NCBI RefSeq assembly: GCF_016889705.1
Contig: NZ_CP069526.1
Coordinates: forward strand, 7,771,001 to 7,835,000
DNA from: Amycolatopsis sp. FDAARGOS 1241
Lineage (GTDB): Bacteria > Actinomycetota > Actinomycetes > Mycobacteriales > Pseudonocardiaceae
Length of the DNA: 64,000 nucleotides
Reading direction: 5' to 3'
A model generated the notes under the pieces. The model saw only the letters and a program-made list of their open reading frames with translations, was not told where the DNA came from and searched no databases. Shown here in pieces: positions 18,502 through 27,598 of the stretch (within the stretch, counting starts at the first letter, position 1; every line of letters starts with the position of its first letter). The translations under genes were made by a program, and so were the position numbers.

Positions 18502-19401
18502 GTGGAACTTCGCCATCTGCAGTACTTCGTGACCGTGGCCGAGGAGCAGAGCTTCACGCGCGCCGCGGCCCGGTTGCACGTGGTCCAGTCCGGGGTGTCC
18601 GCGACGGTGCGCGCGCTGGAGAGGGAGCTCGGCTCGGCCCTGTTCGACCGGTCGGGCAAGCGGGTCGTGCTGACCGCCGCCGGGCACGCGCTGCTGCCCG
18701 AAGCCCGTGCGGCGCTGGCCGCGGTGCGCGCCGGGGAAAGCGCCGTACGCGCGAGCTGCGGCGGCCTGAGCGGGACGCTCGACGTCGGCGCCATCACCGC
18801 CGCGCTGCTGATCGACTTTCCCGCCCTGGTCGGCGCCTTCCACGCGCAGTGGCCGGACGTCGCCATCCGGCTGCGGCTCTCGTCGACCGGTTCGGCGGGC
18901 CTCGCGCAGAGCCTGCTGGCCGGTGAACTGGACGTCGCGTTCCTGTCCGTGGTCCGGCGCCTGCCGGCGGGCCTGACGGCGCGTCCGCTCGCGTCATACC
19001 CGCTCGTGCTGCTCGTGCCCGACGGCCACCGGCTGGCCGGGCGCAGACAGGTCCGCCTGCACGAACTCGCCGAGGAGCCCTTCGTCGACTTCCCCCTCGG
19101 CTCCGGCCTGCGCGACCTCGCCGACACCGTCTTCGCCGGCGCCGGCGTCCGGCGGCGCGTGACGGTGGAATCAGCCGACCTCGCCTCCACGGCTGCCTTC
19201 GTGGGTCACGGCCTCGGCCTGGCCCTCGTTCCGGAGTTCGCCGCCCGCGACGCGCCCGGCACGCGGCCCGTGCGGCCCGCCGATCAGGTGCCGGACTGGA
19301 CGCTCTCCGTGGCCACCTCATCCCGCCGCCCCCCGACCGCGGAGCTGCGCGCCCTACTCGACCTCACCGACACCCACCGCCCCACCCAGCCGACCCCCTG
19401 A
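18502..19401 (+). CDS. LysR-family transcriptional regulator
   Basis: A 299-residue LTTR with the usual N-terminal helix-turn-helix (VELRHLQYFVTVAEEQSFTRAAARLHVVQSGVSATVRALE region, residues 1-40) and a periplasmic-binding-protein-like effector domain. I place the start at GTG 18502 because the family begins directly at (M/V)ELRHL; in-frame GTG 18487 and ATG 18490/18493 are alternatives that add 3-5 residues. It is divergent from the MFS transporter and probably regulates it in response to the transported compound. Confidence 0.9.
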   Translation: MELRHLQYFVTVAEEQSFTRAAARLHVVQSGVSATVRALERELGSALFDRSGKRVVLTAAGHALLPEARAALAAVRAGESAVRASCGGLSGTLDVGAITAALLIDFPALVGAFHAQWPDVAIRLRLSSTGSAGLAQSLLAGELDVAFLSVVRRLPAGLTARPLASYPLVLLVPDGHRLAGRRQVRLHELAEEPFVDFPLGSGLRDLADTVFAGAGVRRRVTVESADLASTAAFVGHGLGLALVPEFAARDAPGTRPVRPADQVPDWTLSVATSSRRPPTAELRALLDLTDTHRPTQPTP

Positions 19402-19530
19402 CCAACCGGCACCGACCCACCCCCCTCACCAACCGGCACCGACCTCACCAACGCACCCACCGCGATGGGGGTCCGGGGCCCCTCCCCGGGCGGGGTGTGG
19501 GGGCCGCGCCCCCACAAAGAGTCCCGACAC

Positions 19531-19568
19531 AAGAAAACCGGCTCACGCTCCCAGTGAGCATGAGCCGG
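19531..19568 (-). terminator. Intrinsic terminator of ssrA
   Basis: Minus-strand hairpin with an 8-bp outer stem CCGGCTCA/TGAGCCGG and further inner pairing, followed by TTTTCTT (19531-19537). It begins 6 bases after the tmRNA 3' end. Confidence 0.85.
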
Positions 19569-19574
19569 CCATTC

Positions 19575-19946
19575 TTGTGGAGGTGCCGGGAATTGAACCC
19601 GGGTCCTCTGGCGCCTTGACAGGGCTTCTCCGTGCGCAGTCCACTCTGTCTCTACTCGGCCCCTCCAGTCACGTGAACAAGCTGGAGTGACGGGCCCAGC
19701 CGCTGTTTGCTTCCCAACCAGGCCCCGCGGCCGGGACTGGCGGTAAGCCTCCTAGCTGATGCCGGCGACCGGGTCGGAGGCGAACCCGGGCCGACAGACT
19801 CGCTCGCTACTCAGGCAGCAAGAGCGAAGTCGCGCTGGCTATTGGCCTTGGCGCTTATTGGTTTGCGATGACGCTTGCGGTGGTCTCTCGCCTGCACCGA
19901 CACGCTTCCCCTGACTCAACGTCCAAAGTCGAAACCGTTCACCCCC
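19575..19946 (-). ncRNA. ssrA: Transfer-messenger RNA (tmRNA)
   Basis: Ribosome-rescue RNA that acts with SmpB (gene at 25263). The 5' end GGGGGTGAACGG and the 3' half GGTTCAATTCCCGGCACCTCC form the tRNA-like acceptor and T arm. The tag reading frame ends at GCCTGA and spells A-K-A-N-S-Q-R-D-F-A-L-A-A from the probable resume codon GCC, close to the actinobacterial ...QRD(Y/F)ALAA tags. About 372 nt, the usual length. The 3' CCA does not appear to be genome-encoded (sequence after the stem is ACAA). Confidence 0.95.
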
Positions 19947-20112
19947 TTGTAGGTGGTACACAACTTGTTCATCATAACGCCCACGGCAACCGGGTTGATT
20001 CCCGGCGGGGTGGGGCCGGCCCTACCCCGGAGATGCCCGCGCACCCCATTCTTCCGGGGCGGGGGCCGGAGCGAAGCTGAGCAGGTCAACCGCCCTGCGA
20101 AGGAGCCCCGCC

Positions 20113-20799
20113 ATGGTCACCGTGTCCGCTGCGAAGAGGCGCAACCCGCCGTTCGGTGGATCACTCGCGTACTTGCTGCTCAACCTGCCGCTTGGCATCC
20201 TCGCCATCACGCTCATCACGGTCCTGTCCTCGGCGGGGCTGGGCACGGCCGTGGTGTGGCTGGGGCTGCCCCTGCTGGGTCTGCTGGTGCTGCTCGCCCG
20301 TGGCGGCGGCCGGCTGGAGCGGGCGCGCGTGTTCGCGCTGCTCGACACCTACATCGACAGCCCGTACCTGCCGCTTCCGCCGAGCGGCCAGCGCGCCCGC
20401 TGGGTGACCCGGGTCAAGGACGGCGCCACCTGGCGCGACCTCGCCTACTTCGTCCTGCTGTTCCCGGCGGCGCTGGTGGAGTTCGTGCTGGTCGTGACGT
20501 TCTGGGCCGTGAGCCTGGCGCTGGTCGCGTTGCCGATCTACTACCGCTTCCTGCCGGAGGGTGCCTGGTTCTTCCCGGGATACGATGTGCGGTGGTTCAC
20601 CGTTGACACGACGGTGGCCGCGCTGCCGTGGGCGGCGCTGGGGGTGCTGTTCGCCGCTTTGTCCGTGGCGCTGACCAGGGGGCTGGCGGCGGTGCACGGC
20701 GGGCTCGCCGTGGCGTTGCTGCGGCCCACCGTCTCCCAGCGCCGGCGCATGGAGCGCTCGTGGCAGGAGATCGACGGGATGAGCGCGGTGACCGGATGA
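20113..20799 (+). CDS. Membrane sensor-domain protein without kinase domain
   Basis: A 228-residue protein made of the four-helix membrane 'sensor' domain that usually sits at the N-terminus of actinobacterial HisKA_3 kinases (pattern GLGTAVVWLGLPLL, then DGATWRDLAYFVLLFPAALVEF). Here it stands alone. The next gene encodes a complete kinase with its own copy of the same domain, and the stop and start overlap as ATGA. It may pair with that kinase as a non-catalytic sensor subunit; this is inference. Ribosome site GAAGGAG lies before ATG 20113. Confidence 0.82.
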   Translation: MVTVSAAKRRNPPFGGSLAYLLLNLPLGILAITLITVLSSAGLGTAVVWLGLPLLGLLVLLARGGGRLERARVFALLDTYIDSPYLPLPPSGQRARWVTRVKDGATWRDLAYFVLLFPAALVEFVLVVTFWAVSLALVALPIYYRFLPEGAWFFPGYDVRWFTVDTTVAALPWAALGVLFAALSVALTRGLAAVHGGLAVALLRPTVSQRRRMERSWQEIDGMSAVTG

Positions 20800-21929
20800 C
20801 CACGGAGCAGCAGCTGCCGGAGCATCCCCGGCCGAACCCGGCGCGCACGATCGTCTACATGATCACGAGCTTCGTGTTCCGGCTCGTGCAGTTCGTGCTC
20901 ATCGTGGTCGGCGCGACGGTCGGCGTCGGCACCGTCGTGGTGTGGGTCGGGTTCCCGATCCTGCTCGCCACCACCGGCTTCGTCCGCTGGTCGGGCGACG
21001 TCGAACGCCGCTGGACGCGCAAGATGCTGCGGACGCCGCTCACGCCCGTCGAACGCCTGCCGCTGGAGGGCCAGTCGCTGACGCGCCGCTGGCTCACCCG
21101 CCTCACCGACCCGACGACGTGGCGGGACCTGGCCTACCTGATGATCGCGTTCCCGCTGGCCGTCGCGGAGCTGCCGGTCGCGATCGCGTCGATCGCGCTG
21201 CTGCCGATGGCGATCTGGGTGACACCGTGGCTGGGCTGGCTCCACGGCAACCTCGCGCTCTCGCTGCTGGGCCCGAACCGCACGAAGAAGCTTGAGGCGA
21301 AGGCCGAGCACCTGCAGGCGTCGCGAGCACGAGGGGTCGACGCGGCGGAAGCCGAACGCCGCCGCATCGAACGCGACCTGCACGACGGCGCGCAGCAGCG
21401 GCTCGTCGCCGTCGCGATGAGCCTGGGCCGCGCGAAGTCGAAGTTCGACAACGACCCCGACGCCGTGCGCGACCTCATCCACGAAGCCCACTCCGACGCT
21501 AAGCTCGCCGTCTCCGAGCTGCGCGACCTCGCCCGCGGTATCTACCCCGCCGTGCTCGGCGACCGCGGCCTCGACGCGGCACTGTCGGCGCAGGCGGCGA
21601 AGTCGCCGATCCCCGTCGACGTCCGGGTCGACGTCGAGCCGCGCCCGCCGGCCGCGGTCGAGACCACGGCGTACTTCATCGTCGGCGAGACGCTCACCAA
21701 CATCGCCAAGCACTCCGGCGCCACGGAGGCCGTGGTGAAGGTCTGGCGCAGCGAGACTCACGTGATCGTCGAGATCACCGACAACGGCCACGGCGGCGCC
21801 GAGGTGTGCCCGGGCGGCGGGCTCGCCGGCCTGGCCGACCGCGCGGCGACGATCGACGGGGTCATCACCGTGGTGAGTCCGGTCGGCGGCCCGACGGTGA
21901 TCCGGGCGGACCTGCCGTGCCAGTGGTGA
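20796..21929 (+). CDS. Two-component sensor histidine kinase (HisKA_3)
   Basis: A 377-residue kinase with an N-terminal membrane sensor domain (TTWRDLAYLMIAFPLAVAEL; residues ~20-160), a phosphoacceptor helix with ERDLHDGAQQRLVAVAMSLG, and an ATPase domain (GETLTNIAKHSGA N box, ITDNGHGG, GGGLAGLADR G box). The ATG at 20796 overlaps the stop of the sensor-domain gene. A NarL-type regulator follows after 55 bp, so the trio forms a signalling operon. It resembles cell-envelope stress kinases of actinobacteria by architecture only. Confidence 0.92.
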   Translation: MTTEQQLPEHPRPNPARTIVYMITSFVFRLVQFVLIVVGATVGVGTVVVWVGFPILLATTGFVRWSGDVERRWTRKMLRTPLTPVERLPLEGQSLTRRWLTRLTDPTTWRDLAYLMIAFPLAVAELPVAIASIALLPMAIWVTPWLGWLHGNLALSLLGPNRTKKLEAKAEHLQASRARGVDAAEAERRRIERDLHDGAQQRLVAVAMSLGRAKSKFDNDPDAVRDLIHEAHSDAKLAVSELRDLARGIYPAVLGDRGLDAALSAQAAKSPIPVDVRVDVEPRPPAAVETTAYFIVGETLTNIAKHSGATEAVVKVWRSETHVIVEITDNGHGGAEVCPGGGLAGLADRAATIDGVITVVSPVGGPTVIRADLPCQW

Positions 21930-21934
21930 CCCGT

Positions 21935-21970
21935 TCGTGAGTGAATAGCCCCGGAGGACTTCACTCACGA
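21935..21970. repeat. Perfect 11-bp inverted repeat between kinase and regulator genes
   Basis: TCGTGAGTGAA at 21935-21945 and its exact complement at 21960-21970 enclose a 14-base loop. It fills most of the gap between the two coding regions of one operon. It could be a transcript hairpin setting regulator level or a member of a dispersed palindromic repeat family. Confidence 0.65.
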
Positions 21971-21984
21971 GCCTGGGGGGCCTG

Positions 21985-22626
21985 ATGCGGGTAGTTATCG
22001 CCGAAGACGCCGTGCTGCTGCGGGCAGGGGTCACGCGCCTGCTCGCCGACGAGGGCATCGAAACCGCCGCCGCCGTCGACAACGGTGACGACCTGCTCGG
22101 CGCGGTCACCGAGCACCGGCCCGACCTCGCGATCGTCGACGTGCGGATGCCGCCGACGTTCACCGACGAGGGTCTGCGCGCTGCGCTCGCCGCGCGCCAG
22201 GCCGTCCCCGGCCTGCCCGTGTTGGTTCTTTCGCAGTACGTCGAGGAGAGCTACGCAGTAGAGCTGCTCTCCGGTGGGGCCGGCGGCGTCGGCTACCTGC
22301 TCAAGGAGCGCGTCGCCGACGTCGCGGAATTCCTCGACGCCGTGCGCCGTGTCGCGAACGGCGGGACGGCGATCGACCCGGACGTGATCGCGCAGTTGAT
22401 GGCACGCGGGCGCCGCAACCCGCTCGACTCGCTCACCGCGCGCGAATCGGAAGTGCTCGGCCTGATGGCGCAAGGTCTGTCCAACACGGCGATCGCCAAC
22501 TCACTCGTGGTTTCGCACGGCGCCGTGGAAAAGCACATCGGCAACATCTTTTCCAAGCTCGGCCTCGAAGCGAGCGCGGAGGAACATCGGCGGGTCCGCG
22601 CGGTTCTGACGTACCTGGGCCGCTGA
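21985..22626 (+). CDS. NarL/FixJ-family response regulator
   Basis: A 213-residue regulator with an N-terminal receiver domain (acidic patch EDAVLLR, phosphoacceptor Asp in LAIVDVRMPP, conserved Lys in YLLKERV) and a C-terminal LuxR helix-turn-helix (LTARESEVLGLMAQGLSNTAIANSLVVSHGAVEKH, roughly residues 150-185). It is the cognate partner of the kinase just upstream. Targets are unknown; autoregulation of the operon is likely for the type. Confidence 0.93.
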   Translation: MRVVIAEDAVLLRAGVTRLLADEGIETAAAVDNGDDLLGAVTEHRPDLAIVDVRMPPTFTDEGLRAALAARQAVPGLPVLVLSQYVEESYAVELLSGGAGGVGYLLKERVADVAEFLDAVRRVANGGTAIDPDVIAQLMARGRRNPLDSLTARESEVLGLMAQGLSNTAIANSLVVSHGAVEKHIGNIFSKLGLEASAEEHRRVRAVLTYLGR

Positions 22627-22689
22627 CGAGATCACGGTCACCCGTTCTGGCGGCAGCACGCACGCGAGAGCCTCACCTACGATGGACGG

Positions 22690-22947
22690 ATGTCTGGTGA
22701 GGAGTACCCGGTGACCGACCGCAGTGTGCGCTTCTTCGGCGGCCCGCTCGACGGCCGGGTACAGGAACTCACCGACCAGGAACCGGTTCCGGGCACGATC
22801 GTGCGCCACATCCACTTGCACGGCGGCCCGAAGATCGAGACGTTGTACGAACTCGGCCTGACCGAGCACGGGTGGGAGTACCGCGTGAGCGCGACGACGC
22901 ACACCGAACCCACGCACTCCGAATCGGAGCCCGACGGCCTGAGGTAG
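22690..22947 (+). CDS. Small hypothetical protein
   Basis: An 85-residue soluble protein with a compact core, VRFFGGPLDGRVQEL...GTIVRHIHLH...TLYELGLTEHGWEYRV, and a disordered acidic tail. The FFGGPLDG pattern is seen in short actinobacterial and phage-type proteins of unknown function. ATG 22690 is used; GTG 22711 is a possible shorter start. It stands alone between the regulator and the acyltransferase. Confidence 0.65.
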   Translation: MSGEEYPVTDRSVRFFGGPLDGRVQELTDQEPVPGTIVRHIHLHGGPKIETLYELGLTEHGWEYRVSATTHTEPTHSESEPDGLR

Positions 22948-23042
22948 GGACAACCCCCGTACCGGCCGAGGGCTCAACCCGAGGTCGAACTCGGCGGCTC
23001 ACCCCGCTGTTTCCGCAGGCCGGAGCGGCCAGCCTGGACAGC

Positions 23043-24380
23043 ATGACGACGAGCCAGCTGCGGGTCAGCACAGCGGCCTTGAAACCCGGCCGGGACAAGT
23101 TCCTCGACGTGGTCAGGGCGGGCGCGATCCTGGCGGTGATCACGCAGCACTGGGTGATGCCGGTGCTCTCCTACTCCCACGGCACCCTCGCGACCGGCAA
23201 CGCGCTGGCGACGCCCGGCTGGTGGACGGTGACGTGGCTTTCCCAGGTCATGCCACTCGTGTTCTTCGCCGGCGGCGCGGCGAACCTGATCTCCTTGCGC
23301 CGAGCCGAATCGTCGCGGGCGTGGCTCGCGGCGCGCGTGCGGCGCCTGCTGGTGCCGGTGCTTCCGCTGCTCGCCGTCTGGCTCGTGGTGCCGGATCTGT
23401 TGCAGGGCTTGGGGATTCCGCCGCAGCCCGGGCAGATCGCGAGCTCGATCGCGGCGCAGCTGCTGTGGTTCCTCTCGGTGTACGTGCTCACGGTGCTGCT
23501 CACGCCGGTGATGGTCGCGGCGCACCGCCGCTGGGGCCTGAAGGTGCCGCTGGTGATGGCGGTGGCCGGCGCGCTCGTCGACGTCGCGCGCTTCGCCGAC
23601 CTCGGGCTGATCGGGTACGTCAACGCGGTGTTCGTGTGGGTCGCGGTGCACCAGCTCGGGTTCGCCTACGTGGAGGGCAAACTGGGCGAGCTGACGCACC
23701 GCGGGGCGCTGGCGCTGTCCGCTGCCGGCTTCGGGGTGACGGCGCTGCTGGTCGCGTTCGGCCCTTACCCCGCCAGCATGATCGGCATGCCGGGCGCGCC
23801 CGTGTCGAACATGAGCCCGCCGACCGTGCTGCTGCTGTTCCTCGCCGTCGGTCAGCTGGGTCTGCTGCTGGCGTTCCGCCCGCAGCTCACCGCGCTGGCC
23901 GCCCGGCCGCACTTCGGCACCGTGCTGAGTTGGCTGGGTGCGCGGTTCATGAGCGTGTACCTGTGGCACATGCCGGCGTTGATCGCGGTCTCCGGCGTGA
24001 CGGTGCTCGGCCTCGGGTACGTGACGCCCGCGCCCGGTTCGGTGCTGTGGCTCGTGATGGCGCCCGCGTGGTTCGCGCTCTGCGCCGCCGTGCTCCTGGT
24101 GCTGCTGCGGCTGTTCGCCCGCTTCGAGCTGCAGCGCGACGACGTGGTGGTCACCGCCCGCACGCCGCAGCTGGTGCTGGCCGGCCTGCTCGCGTCCGGT
24201 GGGCTGCTCGGCTTGGCGGCGCACGGGTTCCAGCCGCTGAGCGTCGCCTTCGCCCACGGCCCGATCCCGTGGGTCGCGCTGCTCGCCGCCGGGTTCGCGC
24301 TCGCCGGCCGCCAGGTATCCGTGACGCCGCTGCTCGACCGGGCCGTGACGGTGGCCGAGACGGCGCGGGTCAAACGCTGA
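23043..24380 (+). CDS. Acyltransferase 3 family membrane protein
   Basis: A 445-residue protein with about ten membrane helices of the acyltransferase-3 (OafA/NolL-like) family, which acetylates surface sugars or lipids. Visible features: FLDVVRAGAILAVITQHWVMP (family motif with catalytic-type His), VFFAGGAANLISLRR, and RRLLVPVLPL after it. ATG 23043 begins the soluble leader MTTSQLRV. Its last 11 bases overlap the convergent amidohydrolase gene. Substrate unknown. Confidence 0.88.
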   Translation: MTTSQLRVSTAALKPGRDKFLDVVRAGAILAVITQHWVMPVLSYSHGTLATGNALATPGWWTVTWLSQVMPLVFFAGGAANLISLRRAESSRAWLAARVRRLLVPVLPLLAVWLVVPDLLQGLGIPPQPGQIASSIAAQLLWFLSVYVLTVLLTPVMVAAHRRWGLKVPLVMAVAGALVDVARFADLGLIGYVNAVFVWVAVHQLGFAYVEGKLGELTHRGALALSAAGFGVTALLVAFGPYPASMIGMPGAPVSNMSPPTVLLLFLAVGQLGLLLAFRPQLTALAARPHFGTVLSWLGARFMSVYLWHMPALIAVSGVTVLGLGYVTPAPGSVLWLVMAPAWFALCAAVLLVLLRLFARFELQRDDVVVTARTPQLVLAGLLASGGLLGLAAHGFQPLSVAFAHGPIPWVALLAAGFALAGRQVSVTPLLDRAVTVAETARVKR

Positions 24381-25266
24381 GGAGCTTCGCGGGGGTGTCG
24401 TGCAGCACGGCCCGCAGGAACGGCTCGCCCAGGCGGTCGTCGGTTGCCCAGCCGGCGATCGCCTGCAGCTGCGTGGCGTAGGAGTACGGGATGTTCGGGA
24501 AGTCCGTGCCGAGCACCACGCGGTCGGCGAAGTCGGCGAGGCGCGCCGTCCAGTCGGCCGGCAGCGGTGACATCTTCTGCGCGAACGGCACACCGACCAT
24601 CGTGGTGTCGATGTGCACGCGCGGGAAACGCGCCATCAGTTCGAACGCGCTCGTGAACTCGGGCATCGCGGCGTGGGCCAGCACAGCCGTGAGGTCCGGG
24701 TGCCGCTCGAGGACCTCGGCGAACACGTTCAGGCCCGTGAAGTCGCCCCGAAGCGGGCCGTGTCCACAGTGGACGACAACCGGCACGCCCGCGTCGGCCA
24801 GCGAACCCCAGACGGGCTTCAGCAGGTCGTCGCGCGGGTCATAGGCGCCGACCTGCACGTGGGCTTTGAAGCACCGCGCACCCGCCCGCAGGGCCTCGTC
24901 CACTGAGGACGCCGCGGCCGGCTCGGGGTAGAACGTGCCCGTCGGCACCGCTTCGGGAACCTGCTCGGCGAACTCCAGCACCCACGACGTGAGCCACTCC
25001 GCCATGCCCGGTTTGTGCGGGTAGACGAGCGGTGCGAACTTCTTCACACCCAGCTCGCGCAGCGTCCGCACGCGTTCGGCCTCCGGCGTGCGGTAGTGCA
25101 CGGGCCATTCGGTGCCGTAGTGCTCCTGCGCGCGGTCGAAGTAGGCCCAGACCTTGTCCATGACCGGCTTCGGGAGGAAATGCACGTGGATGTCGACGAG
25201 CCCGTCGAGACCGAGGGAGGCGGTCCACCGCGCGACGTCGGCGTCCGAAGCGGGGCCCGGCGTCAC
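24370..25266 (-). CDS. Amidohydrolase-2 family metal-dependent hydrolase
   Basis: A 298-residue TIM-barrel hydrolase or decarboxylase. Motifs: [10 protein letters not shown] (metal HxH), [15 protein letters not shown] (carboxylate Lys region), [17 protein letters not shown] and [12 protein letters not shown] (metal Asp). Start GTG 25266 overlaps the smpB stop (GTGA), so it is the last gene of the prfB-ftsEX-smpB cluster. Substrate is not evident; family members act on cyclic amides, carboxymuconate-type acids and similar compounds. Confidence 0.88.
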   Translation of the reverse strand: MTPGPASDADVARWTASLGLDGLVDIHVHFLPKPVMDKVWAYFDRAQEHYGTEWPVHYRTPEAERVRTLRELGVKKFAPLVYPHKPGMAEWLTSWVLEFAEQVPEAVPTGTFYPEPAAASSVDEALRAGARCFKAHVQVGAYDPRDDLLKPVWGSLADAGVPVVVHCGHGPLRGDFTGLNVFAEVLERHPDLTAVLAHAAMPEFTSAFELMARFPRVHIDTTMVGVPFAQKMSPLPADWTARLADFADRVVLGTDFPNIPYSYATQLQAIAGWATDDRLGEPFLRAVLHDTPAKLLSV

Positions 25267-25745
25267 TCCGTGAACCGGCCCTTCAGCGCCCGCCCCATCG
25301 CGCGGCTGATGTCGCGGTCGGCGTCGCGCTTGGCCAGCGACTGGCGCTTGTCGTAGGCCTTCTTGCCCTTGGCCAGCGCGATCTCGACCTTGACCTTGCC
25401 GTCCTTGAAGTACATCGACAGCGGCACGAGCGAGAGACCGCTTTCCTTGGTCTTGCCGATGAGCCGCTCGATCTCCCGCCGGTGCAGCAGCAGCTTCCGA
25501 GTGCGCCGCGGCATGTGGTTGGTCCACGTGCCCTGCGTGTACTCCGGGATGTGCACGTTGCGCAGCCACACCTCGCCGTCGTCGACCGTCGCGAACGCGT
25601 CGACGAGCGAAGCCTTGCCGGCCCGAAGGCTCTTCACCTCCGTGCCCTGGAGCACGAGTCCTGCTTCGTAGGTGTCCAGGATGGAGTAATCGTGCCGAGC
25701 CTTGCGGTTCGACGCGATGACCTTCTGACCACGTTCCTTGGGCAT
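25263..25745 (-). CDS. smpB: SsrA-binding protein SmpB
   Basis: Binds tmRNA and brings it to stalled ribosomes. The 160-residue protein has the family signature [49 protein letters not shown], and a basic tail ending KGRFTE. Length is typical. The start ATG 25745 reads MPKERGQKV. Its partner RNA, ssrA, lies 5.3 kb to the left on the same strand. It lies 50 bp after ftsX, as is usual in actinobacteria. Confidence 0.97.
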   Translation of the reverse strand: MPKERGQKVIASNRKARHDYSILDTYEAGLVLQGTEVKSLRAGKASLVDAFATVDDGEVWLRNVHIPEYTQGTWTNHMPRRTRKLLLHRREIERLIGKTKESGLSLVPLSMYFKDGKVKVEIALAKGKKAYDKRQSLAKRDADRDISRAMGRALKGRFTE

Positions 25746-25795
25746 GTGACCACTCTACGTGATTCCCGGGCCGCGAGCAGGTGCTTATCGGCCCG

Positions 25796-26689
25796 CTAGT
25801 GGCGGACGTACAGGCGGAGCGTGACGTAACCCGTGATCGCCGAGATGACCACCGACACCGCCAACAGGATCGGGGCCACCGGGAACAGCAGCTCCAGCGT
25901 CGTGATCTGCGGGAAGACCTCACCCGTGAGCACGGAGTCGAGGAAGGAGAGCTTGGCGACCAGCAGGAAGACGATGCCGAGCACCGCACCGACCACGCCG
26001 GCGACCACCGCCTCCAGGAGGAACGGTAGCTGGGTGTACCACCGGGTGGCGCCGACGAGCCGCATGATGCCGACCTCCGTGCGCCGGGTGAACGCGGACA
26101 CCTGGATCGTGTTCGCGATCAGCAGCAGGGCGGCGATGGCCATGATGAGCGCTATCCCGAACGCGATGTTGCGGATGCCGTTGAACACGTTGAACACGCG
26201 GTCGAGGAACTTCTTCTGGTCGTCGACCTTGCGCACGCCCGGCTTGCCCGAGTACTCGGCGATGATCGCCGCGCTGCGGTCCGGGTCCTTCAGCTTGACC
26301 TGCAGCGACGCCGGCAGCGCTTCCGGGCCGGTGAGCTCGAGCAGCTCGGGCTGGCTCGCGAAGATCTTCTTGAACCGGTCGTAGGCCTGGTCGCGGTTCT
26401 CGAACACGACCGACTCGACACCCGGGTTGCTCTGCAGCGACTGGCGCAGGCCGCTGCAGAGCGGCTGCGAGCAGTTCTTGTCGTTGGCGCTGATGTCCTC
26501 GACGAGGCTGACCTGCACCTCGACCTCGGCGAGGAAGTTCGCCTTCATCTTGTCGATCGTCCGCACGGCCAGCAGGCCACCGCCGAGCATGGCGAGGGAG
26601 ACTGCCGTGGTGAGGATCATCGCGATGGTCATCGTGACGTTCCGGCGCAAACCGGTGAGGACCTCGCTGAAGACGAAACTGGCACGCAT
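25796..26689 (-). CDS. ftsX: Cell division ABC transporter permease FtsX
   Basis: Membrane partner of FtsE that activates peptidoglycan hydrolases at the division site. The 297-residue protein has one N-terminal helix, a large extracellular loop with two Cys near CSQPLCSG, and three further helices in the MacB/FtsX fold (IGIMRLVGATRWYTQLPFLLEA as the coupling-helix region). It follows ftsE after 65 bp and precedes smpB. Length and topology are standard. Confidence 0.96.
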   Translation of the reverse strand: MRASFVFSEVLTGLRRNVTMTIAMILTTAVSLAMLGGGLLAVRTIDKMKANFLAEVEVQVSLVEDISANDKNCSQPLCSGLRQSLQSNPGVESVVFENRDQAYDRFKKIFASQPELLELTGPEALPASLQVKLKDPDRSAAIIAEYSGKPGVRKVDDQKKFLDRVFNVFNGIRNIAFGIALIMAIAALLLIANTIQVSAFTRRTEVGIMRLVGATRWYTQLPFLLEAVVAGVVGAVLGIVFLLVAKLSFLDSVLTGEVFPQITTLELLFPVAPILLAVSVVISAITGYVTLRLYVRH

Positions 26690-26754
26690 CGCAGGTACTT
26701 GTCCCTTGTTGGGTCGGGGCTGTCGGGGAGGGCGGGCGGCTGGGTCAGCTCGGG

Positions 26755-27444
26755 TCAGCGACCGATGCCGTACACCCCGCGGGCGTCATCACGGATCACG
26801 CGGCCGAGCTGCAGCTCGACGACCCGGCGCCGCATCGAGTCCACGATGGAGTGGTCGTGGGTGGCCATCAGCACGGTGGTGCCGGTGCGGTTGATGCGCT
26901 CCAGCAGCAGCATGATGTCCTGGCTGGTGTCCGGGTCCAGGTTCCCGGTCGGCTCGTCGGCCAGCAGCACCAGCGGCCGGTTCACGAACGCGCGCGCGAT
27001 CGCCACGCGCTGCTGTTCACCACCGGAGAGCTCGTTGGGCAGGCGGTCGGCCTTGCCCTCCAGACCCACGAGCTCGAGCACCTCCGGCACGACCTTCTTG
27101 ATGGTGTTGCGCGGCTTGCCGATGACCTCGAGCGCGAACGCGACGTTCTCGGCCACGGTCTTGTTGGCCAGCAAGCGGAAGTCCTGGAACACGCAGCCGA
27201 TCGTCTGGCGCAGGCGGGGGACCCTGCGCCGGGCGAGCTTGGCGACGTCGAAGTTGGACACCATCACGCGGCCCTTGGTGGGCACCTCTTCCCGCAGCAG
27301 CAGCCGCAGGAACGTCGACTTCCCGGAACCCGACGGGCCGATGAGGAAGACGAACTCACCCTTGCCGACGTCGACCGACACCCGTTCGAGAGCGGGACGG
27401 GTCGAGGTCTTGTAGACCTTGGAAACCTCTTCGAGCCGGATCAC
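26755..27444 (-). CDS. ftsE: Cell division ATP-binding protein FtsE
   Basis: Cytoplasmic ATPase of the FtsEX complex, 229 residues. Walker A is GPSGSGKST, the signature [15 protein letters not shown], Walker [13 protein letters not shown], and the H-loop ATHDHSI. Start is GTG 27444 ([11 protein letters not shown]). Cotranscription with prfB upstream (154-bp gap) and ftsX downstream is probable. Confidence 0.97.
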   Translation of the reverse strand: MIRLEEVSKVYKTSTRPALERVSVDVGKGEFVFLIGPSGSGKSTFLRLLLREEVPTKGRVMVSNFDVAKLARRRVPRLRQTIGCVFQDFRLLANKTVAENVAFALEVIGKPRNTIKKVVPEVLELVGLEGKADRLPNELSGGEQQRVAIARAFVNRPLVLLADEPTGNLDPDTSQDIMLLLERINRTGTTVLMATHDHSIVDSMRRRVVELQLGRVIRDDARGVYGIGR

Positions 27445-27598
27445 GGTTCGGCATACTACCCATGACTCTCGTTAAGCCTGGGTTGCCCGTGCCCTCATGC
27501 GACGAGGGACTCCCGTCGTCGCCGAGCGTGGCGTTCGCCGCGCCGGGCGGTAGCGGAAGCCCCTCGTCCGAAGGTTTCGCAGGTCTGTCGAAAGTGGA

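Noticed and set aside
19402..19530. A short gene or riboswitch between lysR and ssrA
   Set aside because: Only a two-copy CCAACCGGCACCGAC repeat and G/C-block hairpins are seen; most likely the lysR terminator region.
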